DNA of 64,000 nucleotides from Artocarpus heterophyllus. Its lineage: Eukaryota > Streptophyta > Magnoliopsida > Rosales > Moraceae. Of the stretch, positions 22,122-33,611 are shown piece by piece; position 1 is the first letter of the stretch, and every line of letters starts with the position of its first letter. The stretch lies in the NCBI GenBank assembly GCA_025403435.1, contig CM046354.1, positions 22,787,467-22,851,466 of the forward strand, written 5' to 3'. The notes beneath the pieces are model-generated. The model was not told the origin of the DNA. It saw nothing but the letters and a program-made list of their open reading frames with translations, and searched no databases. The position numbers were made by a program, and so were the translations under genes.

Positions 22122-24855
22122 TTGGTTATGTTTTTGTTGCGGAAAATTAAAAAAGATAATTGTTTATAGAAAAAGAAGAAGTTTAGGATTTTGGAAATCG
22201 GCCTTGGTACCTGATGGATTGATAGATAGTTGCTAAGAAGTTAAAACCCTAGTTCCGTTTCTTCCTCGTCTTGTTTCGGAACGCAACAGTGAGGTTTAGC
22301 AGCCCCCGAACTGGTCAGTTCTACAAAGCGGTGTCTCTTTCTTATTTATGTTTTTATTTTATTTTAGTTTTCCTACTTTAATTTCTCGCCCTTTTTATTT
22401 TTGTTTTTTTAGGGAATTCTATTATTTATATGTTTTTCACAGGTTTGTCTAATGTTTCAAAAAATATAAAATTAAAAAACTTGTTTTTACCTTTTATTTT
22501 GTGATAAAAAAGTTAGATAGACCATTAATTGAGTAAAATTGTTTTTTTTATTATTTTTGTTTTTCAACCAACCTTAATTTGTGAATAACAACAACAACAA
22601 TAATAAAATAAATACTGAAAAAAAAAATCCAACCACAAAAACTTAACAAAAATAATAATAAAAAAAACAAACAAAACAAAACAAAAAAAGCAAAGGAACA
22701 ACATCTAAGAAAACTGATCATTTACATGGCTCTCTCTCCTTAAAGTCTTTGACCAAGTTATTTCCCAAGTTTTCAAGTTCTACCAGTTTATCAAAAAATT
22801 CAACACCATAATCTCCATTGTTACTCTTTCTAAGCAATCATATGATTATGGGGCGACGGAGATTATGCCATGGAGCTTGCACTTTCTTAATAGGACATGA
22901 AAAGTATCCTCCTAGGATATAAAAAATATGCCACCAGAATAATTTAGTCATTGATTCTTGATAATTGGAGCCGAAAAATGACTAGCTATCTTTGTTGAAA
23001 AAAATATTATGATAAAATACGAAAAATATCTCATCAAAATAATTACATAAAATAAAAATTGACGCCAAATATGACGTTTATGAAATACCTTTTCTTCCTA
23101 TTTTCTCTCGTAAACAGTCTTTAAACTCTATATGGTATCGAAATTACTAATCCCTATACAAATAGATGAGATTTCCACTCTTTTTATAACAAGACAAGAC
23201 AAGAGAAACCTTAAGAAAAGTGAAATGTGAACATTTTTAGGAAAGGAAAGATTCAAAAGTAAATCACCTCCAAAACAAAGTAGTTGCTTGCCTGTCTGTT
23301 TTATAAAAATTACACTGGCATATTGAGAAGAGAGGAAATAGACCAATTATATTCTGATTATTATAATTAGAGGTTGTCCTATTGTATGTCATAATAATAA
23401 TTACTACAATAAAATTATGTAGTAATTTTTATAATGATTTCAATTTTTTGCTATTCATGAAATATTCTAAGCTTTTGACTATATTTTACCTTATTGTTTA
23501 AGGTTTTCTTTTTCACACCCACATATTGGATCACCAACAAAGAAATCTTTTTTTTTTCTTTTTTTGGATAAATCACTTGGCACAACCCTGCCTTCATTAA
23601 GGTGCCCGAGAGATCAAGTATAAAAGAGTGTCAACCACAAATCGAAGAGGCCTGGGGTACAATAGTTCATGTAATATAGTTATTATTATTATTATTATTA
23701 TTCTGTAAATCATGTAACTTATAGAAGGAAAGCTCTAATTTTAAGTACCTAAGTAAGAAGTCATTCACTTGGAAACTTAACTCGGTAGTTATAAAACTCA
23801 TATTATTTGTCATGTTATTACGCATTTAGAAACTCCATCACCGCAAAAAATAAAATTAATTAACTTATTGCATATGATGGCTCAAATTTCAAAGGATCTA
23901 TTTTAACTAATAGGAGAGTGTTTAGGAAGGAAGTTCTAACATAAAAGTTCTAATTATTACAATGTAAAACTCTTTATATTATAGTGTTTAAGTTTCAATT
24001 TTAAATTCCAAGTTTTGGTTATTAATGACTCTCAATACAGAGAAAACCTTGAAATACAATTCAAATTTCTAACTGCGAAACATAAGAAAAGTTTGTTGAG
24101 AAGAATTCTAAGATGAGGTGGAGATGATCAATCCTAACTTTATGATTTGAAAACGATGAAATTTATGAAGTTGGTCTAGTAATGTTGTTGCTTTAAGAGG
24201 TTCTCATATTGGTCGGACTTAACCTTGATCAATAACCTATATGGGCCTTAAAATCTCCACAATTGTTATTAAACGTGGTTTTGTCAAGTTAAATCAACAT
24301 TGATTCAAACCCAGGGTTTGAACTATTACAATGTAAAACTATGATAAAACGTTCAGATGCTACTTTATTTTAAACCAAAATGGCTCAAACTATTAGTTAT
24401 TAATAGAGTTGTCAACTTGGGCCAGCTTGCTTGGTCACGTATCTTTTGGTCTTGCCCTGGCCTAAGTCTCGGGCCAGGCAGGGCTAGGGTGAAGATATAG
24501 GCTTAAATTAAAACCGAGTCTGGTTGAACCGGTGCAATATAATTTATATATATATATATATATTTGAAATTTCCTTATAAAAATTCAAGCAGCCCGACCT
24601 AGGGCTCATGCAAGCAAAGCCACCCTTTTTCATTAACTTAGTCTAGCCCAATTTTTTTTGGCCAATATAAGCAGAGCCAAGCGACCCAAATTGATACCTA
24701 CAATTACCAAATACACTCAAAAATTACACTACATATCATGTTTATAATGATTTTCAAGATTTATACTACAAAATGACGTGGATTTTAATTTTAATTGCTA
24801 TTTAGAAATACTCTATTTTTTCCTATATTTTAACTCGAATAGTAAGATTATGATC
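21697..24855. repeat. Segmental duplication, copy 1 (PPR 5' end and upstream)
   Basis: The 5' third of the PPR gene, its upstream region and the intergenic DNA to about 24855 are repeated at 31491-33611 in the same orientation. Copy 1 contains 22724-23741 (1,018 bp), which is absent from copy 2. The stretch 22122-24855 has no gene. It holds the PPR upstream region, CAA/TAA-rich low-complexity DNA near 22580-22690, a (TTA)n at 23683-23702 and a hAT-like fragment at about 24402-24700. Confidence 0.9.
24402..24700. mobile_element. Small hAT-like MITE fragment
   Basis: Left AGAGTTGTCAACTTGGGCCA and right end, read inward, GGTATCAATTTGGGTCGCTT form an imperfect inverted repeat, with GGGCC- and GGCCAG-rich subterminal DNA and a (TA)n centre. 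It is also present in copy 2 of the segmental duplication (about 33149-33460), so it predates that duplication. The target duplication is unclear. Confidence 0.5.
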
Positions 24856-25478
24856 TATAAGTCCAACTCCACAACATACATACATACATACATATACATG
24901 TATACATATATATGTCATCCTTCTTCTCTACCTCTTCTTCATGCTCTAGTGTGCGAAATGTATTAATCAATAGAGAAATAAAGACAGAAAGAAAGGGCTT
25001 TGAGTAGAAAGCAAGCAAGACCTGACAGAAAAAAACACACTTTGATTGTTTTCCAAAACGAAGCAAGCATATATGCCCTATCTGCATGGCCAACAAAAAA
25101 AGAACTTAGAAGGCGTTGATCTTACAAGTTCCCATAAAATACAGTCTCTCCTTTGTCCTTTTTGCCTCCTTTTGTATTCCTTCAAAAACACTTATCCAAG
25201 CAAAGTTTGCACTGCTAAAGAATCAATCTTTATGGCCAACACTAGCCACTTGTCTGTCACATTGTGCACTTTCTTTGGGCCGTCCATATTTGTCAATAAT
25301 CTATAACCATGTATACATATATATATATATATATACACACACACGCACGCACACATACACACACACGTAATAACATCTTCTTCTTAGGACTTGCTTTGCC
25401 TTCTTTTGTGATTTTTAAAGAGCCAAACTTAGGAAGCTTAACCTCGTAGTTTTGGGCATTGTTGGGACTCGGGAAGCC
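24856..25478 (+). promoter_or_regulatory. Upstream region of the X8-domain gene
   Basis: About 620 bases without a gene, between the end of the duplicated segment and the X8 gene ATG. They contain a CATA-type repeat at about 24875-24915 and an AT/AC microsatellite at 25315-25366. No TATA box could be separated from the AT repeats. Assignment as promoter is by position only. Confidence 0.35.
25315..25366. repeat. (AT)n(AC)n compound microsatellite
   Basis: TATACATATATATATATATA followed by ACACACACGCACGCACAC, about 110 bases upstream of the X8 gene start codon. Confidence 0.9.
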
Positions 25479-27447
25479 ATGAAAAGATGCAATAAACCAA
25501 GCCTCAAGAGGCCTCCTTGCAATCTTCTTTTTCTCTATTTTTCAGTGCTAGCCATTTTCTTCACTTATTGTGGTAAGACATCTTCCATATGTAATCAACT
25601 TGTATGTTTATATATAATATAATGGAGGAGTTATACATATATATATATATATATATAGTCTGCTTAATACAACAGTATTATGTTCTTTGCCTGAGTTTTT
25701 CTTTTCTTTTCTTTTTTTTTTTAGGCTATAAATCCTTGACAATAAGTTTACATGAATTGTCAATAATAGTTGTTTGATCATGAGCATAATTTATTGTTTT
25801 GTGTTTCTGGACATAGGAAGGAAAAGACTAAGCTGCCCCATTATTAGGAAATAGTTCTTTAATGTCCCTATAATTCATATTTAAAAAAGAGAGGACGGAA
25901 AAAAAAAAAAAAAAGCAACAAGCACCTTCTTTAACATAGCTGTCCCATTATTAGGAAAACAAGGACATTGAATTTGTTATGTAATATCACATTGCTTCAC
26001 TTCCAAGCAAACATAACTACATATGCATATACATATACGCAAATAATAATTTTGTATATATTAAGTTAACATGTACATAAGTTGACTGACAAGGCTATCT
26101 TCTCTCTCTCTCTTATGTGCAAATAGATGCTAAAAGGTCATCAAGGAGGCTACTAAACAAAGCTCCAAGTACACATCAAAACAGTTTGTTCCTCATGACT
26201 GCGGCGAAATTGAATTTAGTAAAGTACTTGAACTTCGATTCATCTTTGGATTCGGATTCGGATTTGTCCAATTCGGGGTCCTATGGTGTAAGCTCTCCAT
26301 TTACTTTGCCACCTTATGATTCATTAGCTCCAATTCCCTTGCCGGAGAATGCCCCTCCATATTGTATATACCCTCCTAATACCCCACAAACCCCCTCTAC
26401 CACAATCCCAGCTCCAATAGGTAACACACCCAATTCACCAGCTGCACCATTTTCCTACCTCCCACCTGTCCTTCCCATTCAAAACCCTCCCCCATCCCTG
26501 ACCCCGACCCCGACCCCAACGGGAGCGATTCCAAGCCCAACGGGTCAAGTACCGAGCCCGCCAGGATTCTCCCCTTACCCTAATCCACCAGAGTTTGTCC
26601 CCAGCCCAACAATTCCAAGCCCTTCTGAACCCATTCTTAGCCCACCCTTTTATGAGCCCAGCCCGCCGGGTTTTGTCCCAAACCCGCCTTCTATCGTTCC
26701 GTCTCCTATTGGGTTTGGCCCAAGCCCACCAGTATTCCTCCCTCCTGTTGTGTACCCTCCTCCAATTGGGCCGCCGCCTCGAAATGGCGCACCGAACATA
26801 GCCCTATGGTGCGTCGCCAAGCCCTCGGTGCCTGACCCAATCATTCAAGAGGCCATGAATTATGCTTGCGGGTCTGGAGCGGACTGCGATTCGATCCAGC
26901 CCAGTGGGTCGTGCTTTGAGCCCAATATACTCTATGCTCACGCCTCCTATGCTTTCAATAGTTACTGGCAGAGGACTAAAGTGGCCGGCGGCACGTGTGA
27001 GTTTGGTGGGACAGCCATGCTAGTCACTGTGGATCCAAGTAAGAATCTTTTCTCCACCACCTTTTTTTTTTCCATCTAATTATCCTTTCCTTGAGGTATT
27101 TTCCCAAAAAAGGTCTACCTATCTATTGAACAAACCTATAAATGAATCTCTTCCTAGTTCTTGCATGTATTCCCAAAACACAATACATACATATATATAT
27201 ATATGTTTATATGTTTATGTACAGACAATAATTTCTCTCTGATGACTTCTGCTTGAGGTCTAAATGCCTTTTTTAGAAACAAAAGTTACAACCTTCAATT
27301 AGATTACTTCTCTTGATGATTGCAAACCCAAACAACATTGTTGTAAAATCAATTCATAATGTGCTTCCCAAAGCAAGTACTCTGAAGTTGGTTTTTGTTT
27401 TTTTTCTGTTCATAGGTTACGACGGGTGCCACTTTGTCTTCTATTGA
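25479..27447 (+). CDS. Secreted proline-rich X8-domain protein (callose-binding type)
   Basis: Three exons: 25479-25572, 26127-27038, 27416-27447, giving 345 residues. Splice sites are TGTG/GTAAGA...AAATAG/ATGC and CCAA/GTAAGA...CATAG/GTTAC. All are GT-AG and keep the frame. Residues 1-31 (MKRCNKPSLK... LLFLYFSVLAIFFTYC) are a signal peptide or anchor. Residues about 89-250 are a Pro/Ser-rich, arabinogalactan-like linker (TPTPT, PSPPGF, PNPP). Residues about 255-345 are an X8 (CBM43) module with its six cysteines, from NIALWCVAKP through DPSYDGCHFVFY and stop. X8 modules bind beta-1,3-glucan (callose), so a cell-wall or plasmodesmal role is likely. There is no hydrophobic GPI tail after X8, unlike the anchored PDCB proteins. 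The Met at 26117 lies in intron 1 and is not the start. Confidence 0.9.
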
Positions 27448-28387
27448 CCATCATGAAAAATAAGGGAGGAAAATGGCTCTAGACACACTCTCTCTCTCTC
27501 ATTTTGTTTTGTTATCAAAAATCACAAAAAAATTTCTATTTTGTAGATGGAATTAAACATCAATTTTTGTAAGTAAATGCAAATAGATTGATTTGTCAGG
27601 AGGTTCCATCACGAGCATAGGCATATAAGAGAAGTCCTCTTTTAACGAGGGACCTGCCCCTTTTTACGCAATATATACACTTGTATTGCATACATATACA
27701 CAAGGAACAACATTAGATAATAAATGAAACTTTCTTGGTCATCATACTTGGTAAGCATTTTTATTTTCTTCCTTAATAATTTCCTTTCTTCTCTCTTCTA
27801 GGGAAAGAGTAATACAATTCCTACTTATTATTACATATCAAACAACCCCTAAAAAAATCCAAAAATGTTACGTGGTTTCGTTTTGGTCATGAATTTGCAC
27901 GAGTTTCAATTATCTTTTATTTTTTTCCCTGTAAACATGAAAATCATAGAAACAGGTTATTTGGTGCTCGTTTAAAGCCGGCATGAGGCATGCTCAGGCC
28001 ATAACAACCTTGTGCACAAGCGAGCTCATAACAATTGCCTAGCATGTATGAGGACTGAGGAGTTTTAACCCAAATTTTAACAACAGTCACCAATTTGAAA
28101 GATCTGTGCCACACTTTAATAAATTTCAAGAGATAAATTGCGAAAATTAATCATTTTACTAGACAACTTGCCAATTTCCCAAGAGTTTAAGCAACAAAAG
28201 GGCCAAAAACCCCCAACACAGAAAAAGACACGCATAGTTATACCTCTCATCCATTACTGTCCGTCGTTTGTGAAAATTTCATGTTCATTGGATACGAGGT
28301 TCCGATGAAGAAAGCGACAGGTTACACTTGAATCTGCTCCGGCAGGGATGTTGAAGAATCCCATCAGATCGAAAATTATACGTACAC
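27448..28387. other. Intergenic region between X8 and FCF2 genes (tail to tail)
   Basis: The two genes converge here, so this stretch should contain both 3' UTRs. AT-rich, with a CT-rich run at about 27485-27505. No open frame of note. Confidence 0.5.
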
Positions 28388-31370
28388 TCAGTGTCGTCTT
28401 TGTTTTGCACGCTTCCTGGTTTGCTTTCCCTTTATCTTCCATTTTTCATTCCCAGCTGGTCGATTTGTTTCTTCTATCTCTCGAACCTTGCGCTTTCTAA
28501 AAGAACCAAGGAAAAATGAAAGGCAAAGAATAACAATTAAAACAACAGATCGTAAGCTTGAAGAAGAAAATAATAAGCCATTATAAAAATGCAGGTTTTC
28601 TGACGATATCAGGCTCTGAACTTCTCAAGAAGTGCCAAGTTTAGTTGCTGAACGGTTTTTTTTTTTTTTTTTTTGAGTTTGGTAACCTGAACTTAATATA
28701 TTTTGGGCAGTTTGGTCCTTAACACTAAGAGATTTTCACGTGTCTTATAAATCTTACACAAACAGTTTCATGATGCGCAGAATATTCTAATTTTCAGTGG
28801 TCAAAAGATGTCGAGAAGGTAACATTTTCCACCTTATGTGAATGTTTTTAAAGAACATCAAGTTATGATGTGATGGGCATGTGATTATCTCTGTTAAATA
28901 TTCAAAAAGGAGAATGAAAGAAATAGCAGATTTTTAAAATTTTTTGAAGTAAAATAGTAGCCTTTAAAGATATTTGTAGTAAATGGTAGATTGCAATATA
29001 AATAATTTATTTCCTGTGTAAATAAGAATTACTTACACGGTAAACAAGAGAGTAAATAAATTATTTGCACCTTAAATCTACTTCTTGTGTAAATAAGAAT
29101 CATTTACACCATAAATTATTCACACCATAAATTTGTATTTACTACAAATATTTTCAAAACCTGCTATTTACTACAATTAATTTCGAAAAAAATGTTATTT
29201 ACTACAATTTCTCTATTAAAAATATATCATTAATTTTGTGACCAAGGACCAGACCTGCCAAAAAATTAATTTCAGGGGCTAATCAGCCAAAACGAATAAG
29301 GTCAGGTCCCAAACTATCCTAATAGTCCAGGGACTAACAGTGCCAAAACCCTAAACATTTTGTTTCCCTATATTTACTTGAGAAAGATAAACTTAGACCA
29401 TCAAAAGATCGCTGCAAGGTGTCCCAAGGATTATTCACGTTATCGTGTCCAATCAAACAACCTTTTACTAGATTAGCATGACTCAGCAATTAGTGCAATT
29501 AAAAATTGAAACTGAACGTAAATATTAATATATAGGTGTATATATATATATATGATTATCTTAAACTCATTCAGATTATGCTAAAGTTGGTGCAAAAACT
29601 GGTTTTTGCACCCTTCTCACCTGTACTTGCTGAGGGTGCGATCAGAAAGCAACTCATCTGCAAGTGATGCCTTCCTTTCCTTCTTGGTTAATCTACCAGA
29701 GAAGAAATCTAGTGGCGACTCTATAACTGTTCCCACCTGATTCATAGTCCGAAAATTCAAAGTTTAGAAAACTTTACAAAAACAGAAAGAAAACAAAAGA
29801 ATAAAAGGCATACTTATACCATCTATATGATTTCATATGCTACCAAACAATAGGACACTAATAACTTGCCTGAAAATACTTGGTTGACTTCGACTCGCCC
29901 TTCTTGTAATGCCTCTTCGGATCCATGGCATTCCTTAACTGTAACCAATTTGCAAAAGTGTTAAATCCAATTAGTCCAATACCATGGTTCGTCTTATTTA
30001 ACTTAGTAGCACGATGACTTTTCCAAAGACAAGGTTGCCACAAGGTCCAACTATTTAAGAACGGTTGAAAGTGATCTTTTAGTCTTGTTGAGAGATTAAA
30101 TAAAAGCGTGTCCATGCATAAGCGATAATATGTTAAAAAGGTAATAAGGTAACATTTAGGAACATGTAACTTGAATGATGCTAGATTTTTAAGATAATAT
30201 CAAAAGCTGAAAGGGAGGAGGAAAAATATTGGTTGATTGACTACATATTCAGAAGAACTACAGTATTACACTACGAATTGTTTTCTTATGCACAAGCTAG
30301 AGGGCCAAGAATGTCCACACTTGCTCCATCTAAGAAGGGGTCTTTGTAAAATTGTAGCGGCGCGAATATAAAAGAGAAGTTTAAATAATAAAAGAAAATA
30401 ATGAAAAAAAAAAGATTTCTAGCTGACCTTGAATCTTATCTCCGTCTCATTAAAATATCATCTAACTAAAAGAAAGTAACACTAAGGTCGATGCTCAAAA
30501 CAAAAGTCAAACAACAGATTTAGAGCCTTTCTAGAACTCTTAATCCAATCGTTGCCGTAGATAATTTGTATACAATCATAAAGTCCTCACTAATAGACTA
30601 TCTGGAGCAAACTAGCTCAATGAGTGCAGAATTGAGAACTTAAAAGTGCTTCATGAATTTCTTAAATCCGCCACAGAAGTGCTTCATAAACTTTTAAGTG
30701 AAAAATCTAAAGACTACTCAAAAGGGAAAACAAAACATAGTTAAAGGAAAGAGACCGCTAACCTTTAATACTTGAAGATCTTTTTGCAGCTCTGGAGTCA
30801 TGGTTGGTGCCGGCATGTCAAACCTATTTAAAAAGAAAATAGAACAAAAACAAATGAAGATGCATTATAGCTCCAATGACCATCAATAACGGGGTAAGTG
30901 AACAACATAATGGCCCGTTTTGGTTCCTAGGTTTGAATAGAAAGTTTGAACAGAACTTCAAATTTTCGTGGAAGAAAGCACCACAGCAAAAAGGTTTGAA
31001 CTGTGGGTTAAACTGCAAACCACATAGGGACTAAATAAACAAACCAGTGTTTGTTGTTAAATAAACAAGCTTCCCTAGTTAGTTTTCCCTAGTTCCTAGT
31101 CAAGATATCTCAATAAAAAGAGGGCACATACCAACTACTGCCAGCAGTATCCTTCACTTGTTTTCGTAGTAACTTGTTCAACTTCCTTGGGTTATTCGGT
31201 GGAACAAAAAGACCATCTACAAGCTCTGTACTAGCTTTCCAAAGTATACTGCTTTCAGGCTGAGTTGGTTGAGCCTTTGTATAAGAACTAGACCCACTTG
31301 AAGTTGTCGATGACAAGTTTGGCAACTTCGGTTCCCATGATAGACCAACAACAGCCTTGCTTTCTTTCAT
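28388..31370 (-). CDS. FCF2: FCF2 family pre-rRNA-processing protein
   Basis: Complete five-exon gene of 197 residues: exons 31132-31370, 30763-30823, 29870-29938, 29621-29736 and 28388-28496 on the minus strand. Fcf2 is a nucleolar protein needed for early 18S pre-rRNA cleavages in yeast. The family core is clear: LWKASTELVDGLFVPP (43-58), LNKLLRKQVKDTAGSSWFDM (64-83), LRNAMDPKRHYKKG (101-114), SGRLTKKERKASLADELL (136-153), then a basic tail (WKIKGKQTRKRAKQRRH). Length is normal for plants. All exon junctions keep the frame. Intron 3 has a GC donor (TTTTCAG/GCAAGT) and the other introns are GT-AG. Start chosen at MKESKAVVGLSWEP, where family similarity begins. An in-frame extension to 31478 is low-complexity and crosses a possible 5'-UTR acceptor. 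Intron 4 (1.1 kb) holds decayed repeat DNA. The DNA upstream of about 31490 is a duplicated PPR gene end, not an original neighbour. Confidence 0.93.
28497..29620 (-). other. FCF2 intron 4 with repeat remnants
   Basis: 1,124-nt GT-AG intron. Inside are short related units around TTACAC and AAATAAGAATNAYTTACAC (about 28990-29140). A pair of TTTGGTCCTTAAC and GGGACTAACAGTGCCAAAA stretches near 28720 and 29330 resembles the ends of a miniature inverted-repeat element. No coding content. Confidence 0.45.
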
Positions 31371-31460
31371 TCTAAACCATAGAAAGGGGAAAAAATCTCC
31401 ATATATTAGACCGGCTTTTACGGTTGTGATACGCATAAAACAGCAATAATTCAAACACAT

Positions 31461-31489
31461 ACGCACACACGCACACACGCACGCACGCG
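31461..31489. repeat. (ACGC/ACAC)n microsatellite at duplication breakpoint
   Basis: Alternating purine-pyrimidine run ending directly where homology to the PPR gene begins at 31491. Confidence 0.9.
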
Positions 31490-31490
31490 A

Positions 31491-31914
31491 GCGATTGCCA
31501 AGGCATTCAGAATCGGCTTTTTAAGCACTCCCACCATGACATGGTCGACGATTCCTGGCTCGACCGACCTCACAACTTTACCAGTGAAGATAACACTTCC
31601 TGATTCATCTAAATACTCAATTTCCTCCTCAGTCCACTCACTTGACTTCTTTCCATCACCACTTTCAACAACAGATCAGTAATTCTTTACAAAATTATAG
31701 TCCAAAACACTCGGAATCTTAACAAAACAAAAATAATTATTGGGTTTTTCTGAAACAGAAAAAAACTTGGGACCCATTATAGAGCTTAAGAAGCTGAACC
31801 CTCTTCCACTGGTAAAGAGCTCATTGTTATAAAAACAGCGTTACTGGCAATGGAAACCATTAAAGGGGTTTTGGTGAATTTGTGAAAAGTGCGGAATTTC
31901 CTCCCAACAATCAT
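31491..31914 (-). pseudogene. Truncated 5' fragment of the PPR gene
   Basis: Copy of the first 140 or so codons of the EMB2217-type gene, from the ATG at 31912-31914 to the breakpoint at 31491. It has one T fewer in the run after AAAGGGG near 31870, which shifts the frame near the start. In the parental frame it also has TGA in place of the Cys codon of NYCSVVES near 31676. Its upstream region (31915-32497) is a copy of the real gene's upstream region. It points toward FCF2, whose start codon is 120 bp downstream of the breakpoint. Confidence 0.9.
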
Positions 31915-33148
31915 TTGGTCATGTTTTTGTTGCGGAAAATTTAATATAAAAAAAAAAAAGATAATTGTTTGTTTAGGATTTTGGAAATCGGCTTTGGTAC
32001 CTGATGGATTGATAGATAGTTGCTAAGAAGTTAAAACCCTAGTTCCGTTTCTTCCTTGTCTTGTTTCGTAACGCAACGGTGACGTTTAGTTTTAGCAGCC
32101 CCCTTGGCAGCCCCCGAACTGGTCAGTTCTACAAGGCGGCGTCTCCTTATTTATGTTTTTCTTTTATTTTAGTTTTCCTACTTTAATTTCTCGCCCTTTT
32201 TATTTATGTTTTTTAGGGAATTCTATTATTTATGTTTTTCATAGGTTTGTCTAATGTTTCGAAAATATAAAATTAAAAAGCATGTTTTTACCTTTTTTTT
32301 TTGTGCTAAAAAAGTTAGATAGAACATTAATTGAGCAAAAATGTTTTTTTTTTTTTGGTTTCTCAACCAACCCTAATTTGTGAATAACAACAACAACAAC
32401 AATAGTAAAATACATACTAAAAAAAATCCAACCACAAAAACTTAAAAAAAATTTAAAAAAAACGCAAAGGAACAACATCTAAGAAAACTGATCATTTTAA
32501 GTACCTAAGTAAGAAGTCATCCACAGGGAAACTTAACTCGGAAGTTATGAAATGCATATCATTTGTCATGTTATTGCGCATTTAGAAACTCAAGCACCGC
32601 AAAAAATAAAATTAATTAATTAACTTATTGCATATGATGGCTCAAATTTCAAAGTATCTATTTTAACTAAGAGGGAGTCTTTAGGAAGAAAGTTCTAACT
32701 GTTACAATGTAAAACTCTTCATATTACAGTGTTTAAGTTTCAATTTTAAATTTCAATTTTTGGTTCTTAAATACTCTCAATACTGAGAAAGCCTCAAAAT
32801 AAAATTCAAATTTCTAAGTATGAAACATAAAGAAAAGTTTGTTGAGAAGAATTCTAAGGTGAGGTGGAGATGATCAATCCTAACTTTATGATTTTCAAAG
32901 GACAAAATTTATGAAGTAGGTCTAATAATGTTGTTGCTTTAAGAAGTTCTCATATTGGCCCGACTTAACCTTGATCAATAACCTATATGGGCCTTAAAAA
33001 TCTCCACAGCTATTATTAAACGTGGTTTTGTCAAGTTAAATCAAACATTGATTCAAACCCATGGTTTGAACTATTACAGTGTACAACTCTGATAAAAAGT
33101 TAAGATGCTACTGTGTTTTAAACCAAAATGGCTCAAACCATTAGTTAC

Positions 33149-33290
33149 TAATAGAGTTGTCAATTTAGGCCAGCTTGGTTGGTCCTCGTATCTTTTGGCC
33201 CTTCCCCGACCTAAGTCTCGAGCCAAGCTGGGCTGGGCTAAAGATTTAGGCTTAAATTAGAACCGAGTCTAGCCGAACCTATTCAATTTG

Positions 33291-33327
<37 letters not shown>

Positions 33328-33460
33328 TTTCCTTATAAAAATTAAAGCGGCCAGACCTAAGGCTCATGCAAGCAAAGCCACCCTTTTTCATTAACTCAGT
33401 CTAGCCTTTTTTTTTTTTTTTTTGCCCATATAGGCAGGGCTGAGTGACCTAGGTTGACAC
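33149..33460. mobile_element. Small hAT-like MITE fragment, duplicated copy
   Basis: Paralogue of 24402-24700 within the duplicated segment, with AGAGTTGTCAATTTAGGCCA at the left, a (TA)n centre at 33294-33322, and GGTTGACACATGTAGTCACC at the right. Confidence 0.5.
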
Positions 33461-33611
33461 ATGTAGTCACCAGATACACTCAAAAATTACACTACATATC
33501 ATGTTTATAATGATTTTCAAGATTTATACTACAAAATGATGCAAATTTTAATTTTAATTGCTATTTAGAAATACTCTCTATTTTTTCCTATATTTTAACA
33601 TGAATAGTAAG

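Larger units (their letters stand above)
31491..33611. repeat. Segmental duplication, copy 2
   Basis: 31491-32497 matches 21697-22723 and 32498-33611 matches 23742-24855, in the same orientation and with few differences. The 1,018 bp between those two parts of copy 1 is missing; the junction falls in ATTT, which is present at both edges in copy 1. The right end at 33611 is cut by the LTR of element C, so the duplication probably continues beyond C, outside the window. Confidence 0.9.

Noticed and set aside
26117..26126. Met at 26117 as start of the X8 protein
   Set aside because: It lies in intron 1. The upstream exon supplies a signal peptide and joins in frame at 26127.
28254..28442. Minus-strand open frame MEDKGKANQEACKTK
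   Set aside because: It is an out-of-frame reading of the last FCF2 exon; the real frame there reads WKIKGKQTRKRAKQRRH.
31371..31478. N-terminal extension of FCF2 starting MCACVRMC
   Set aside because: Codes from an AC/GC microsatellite and has no family similarity; the Met at 31370 is preferred.
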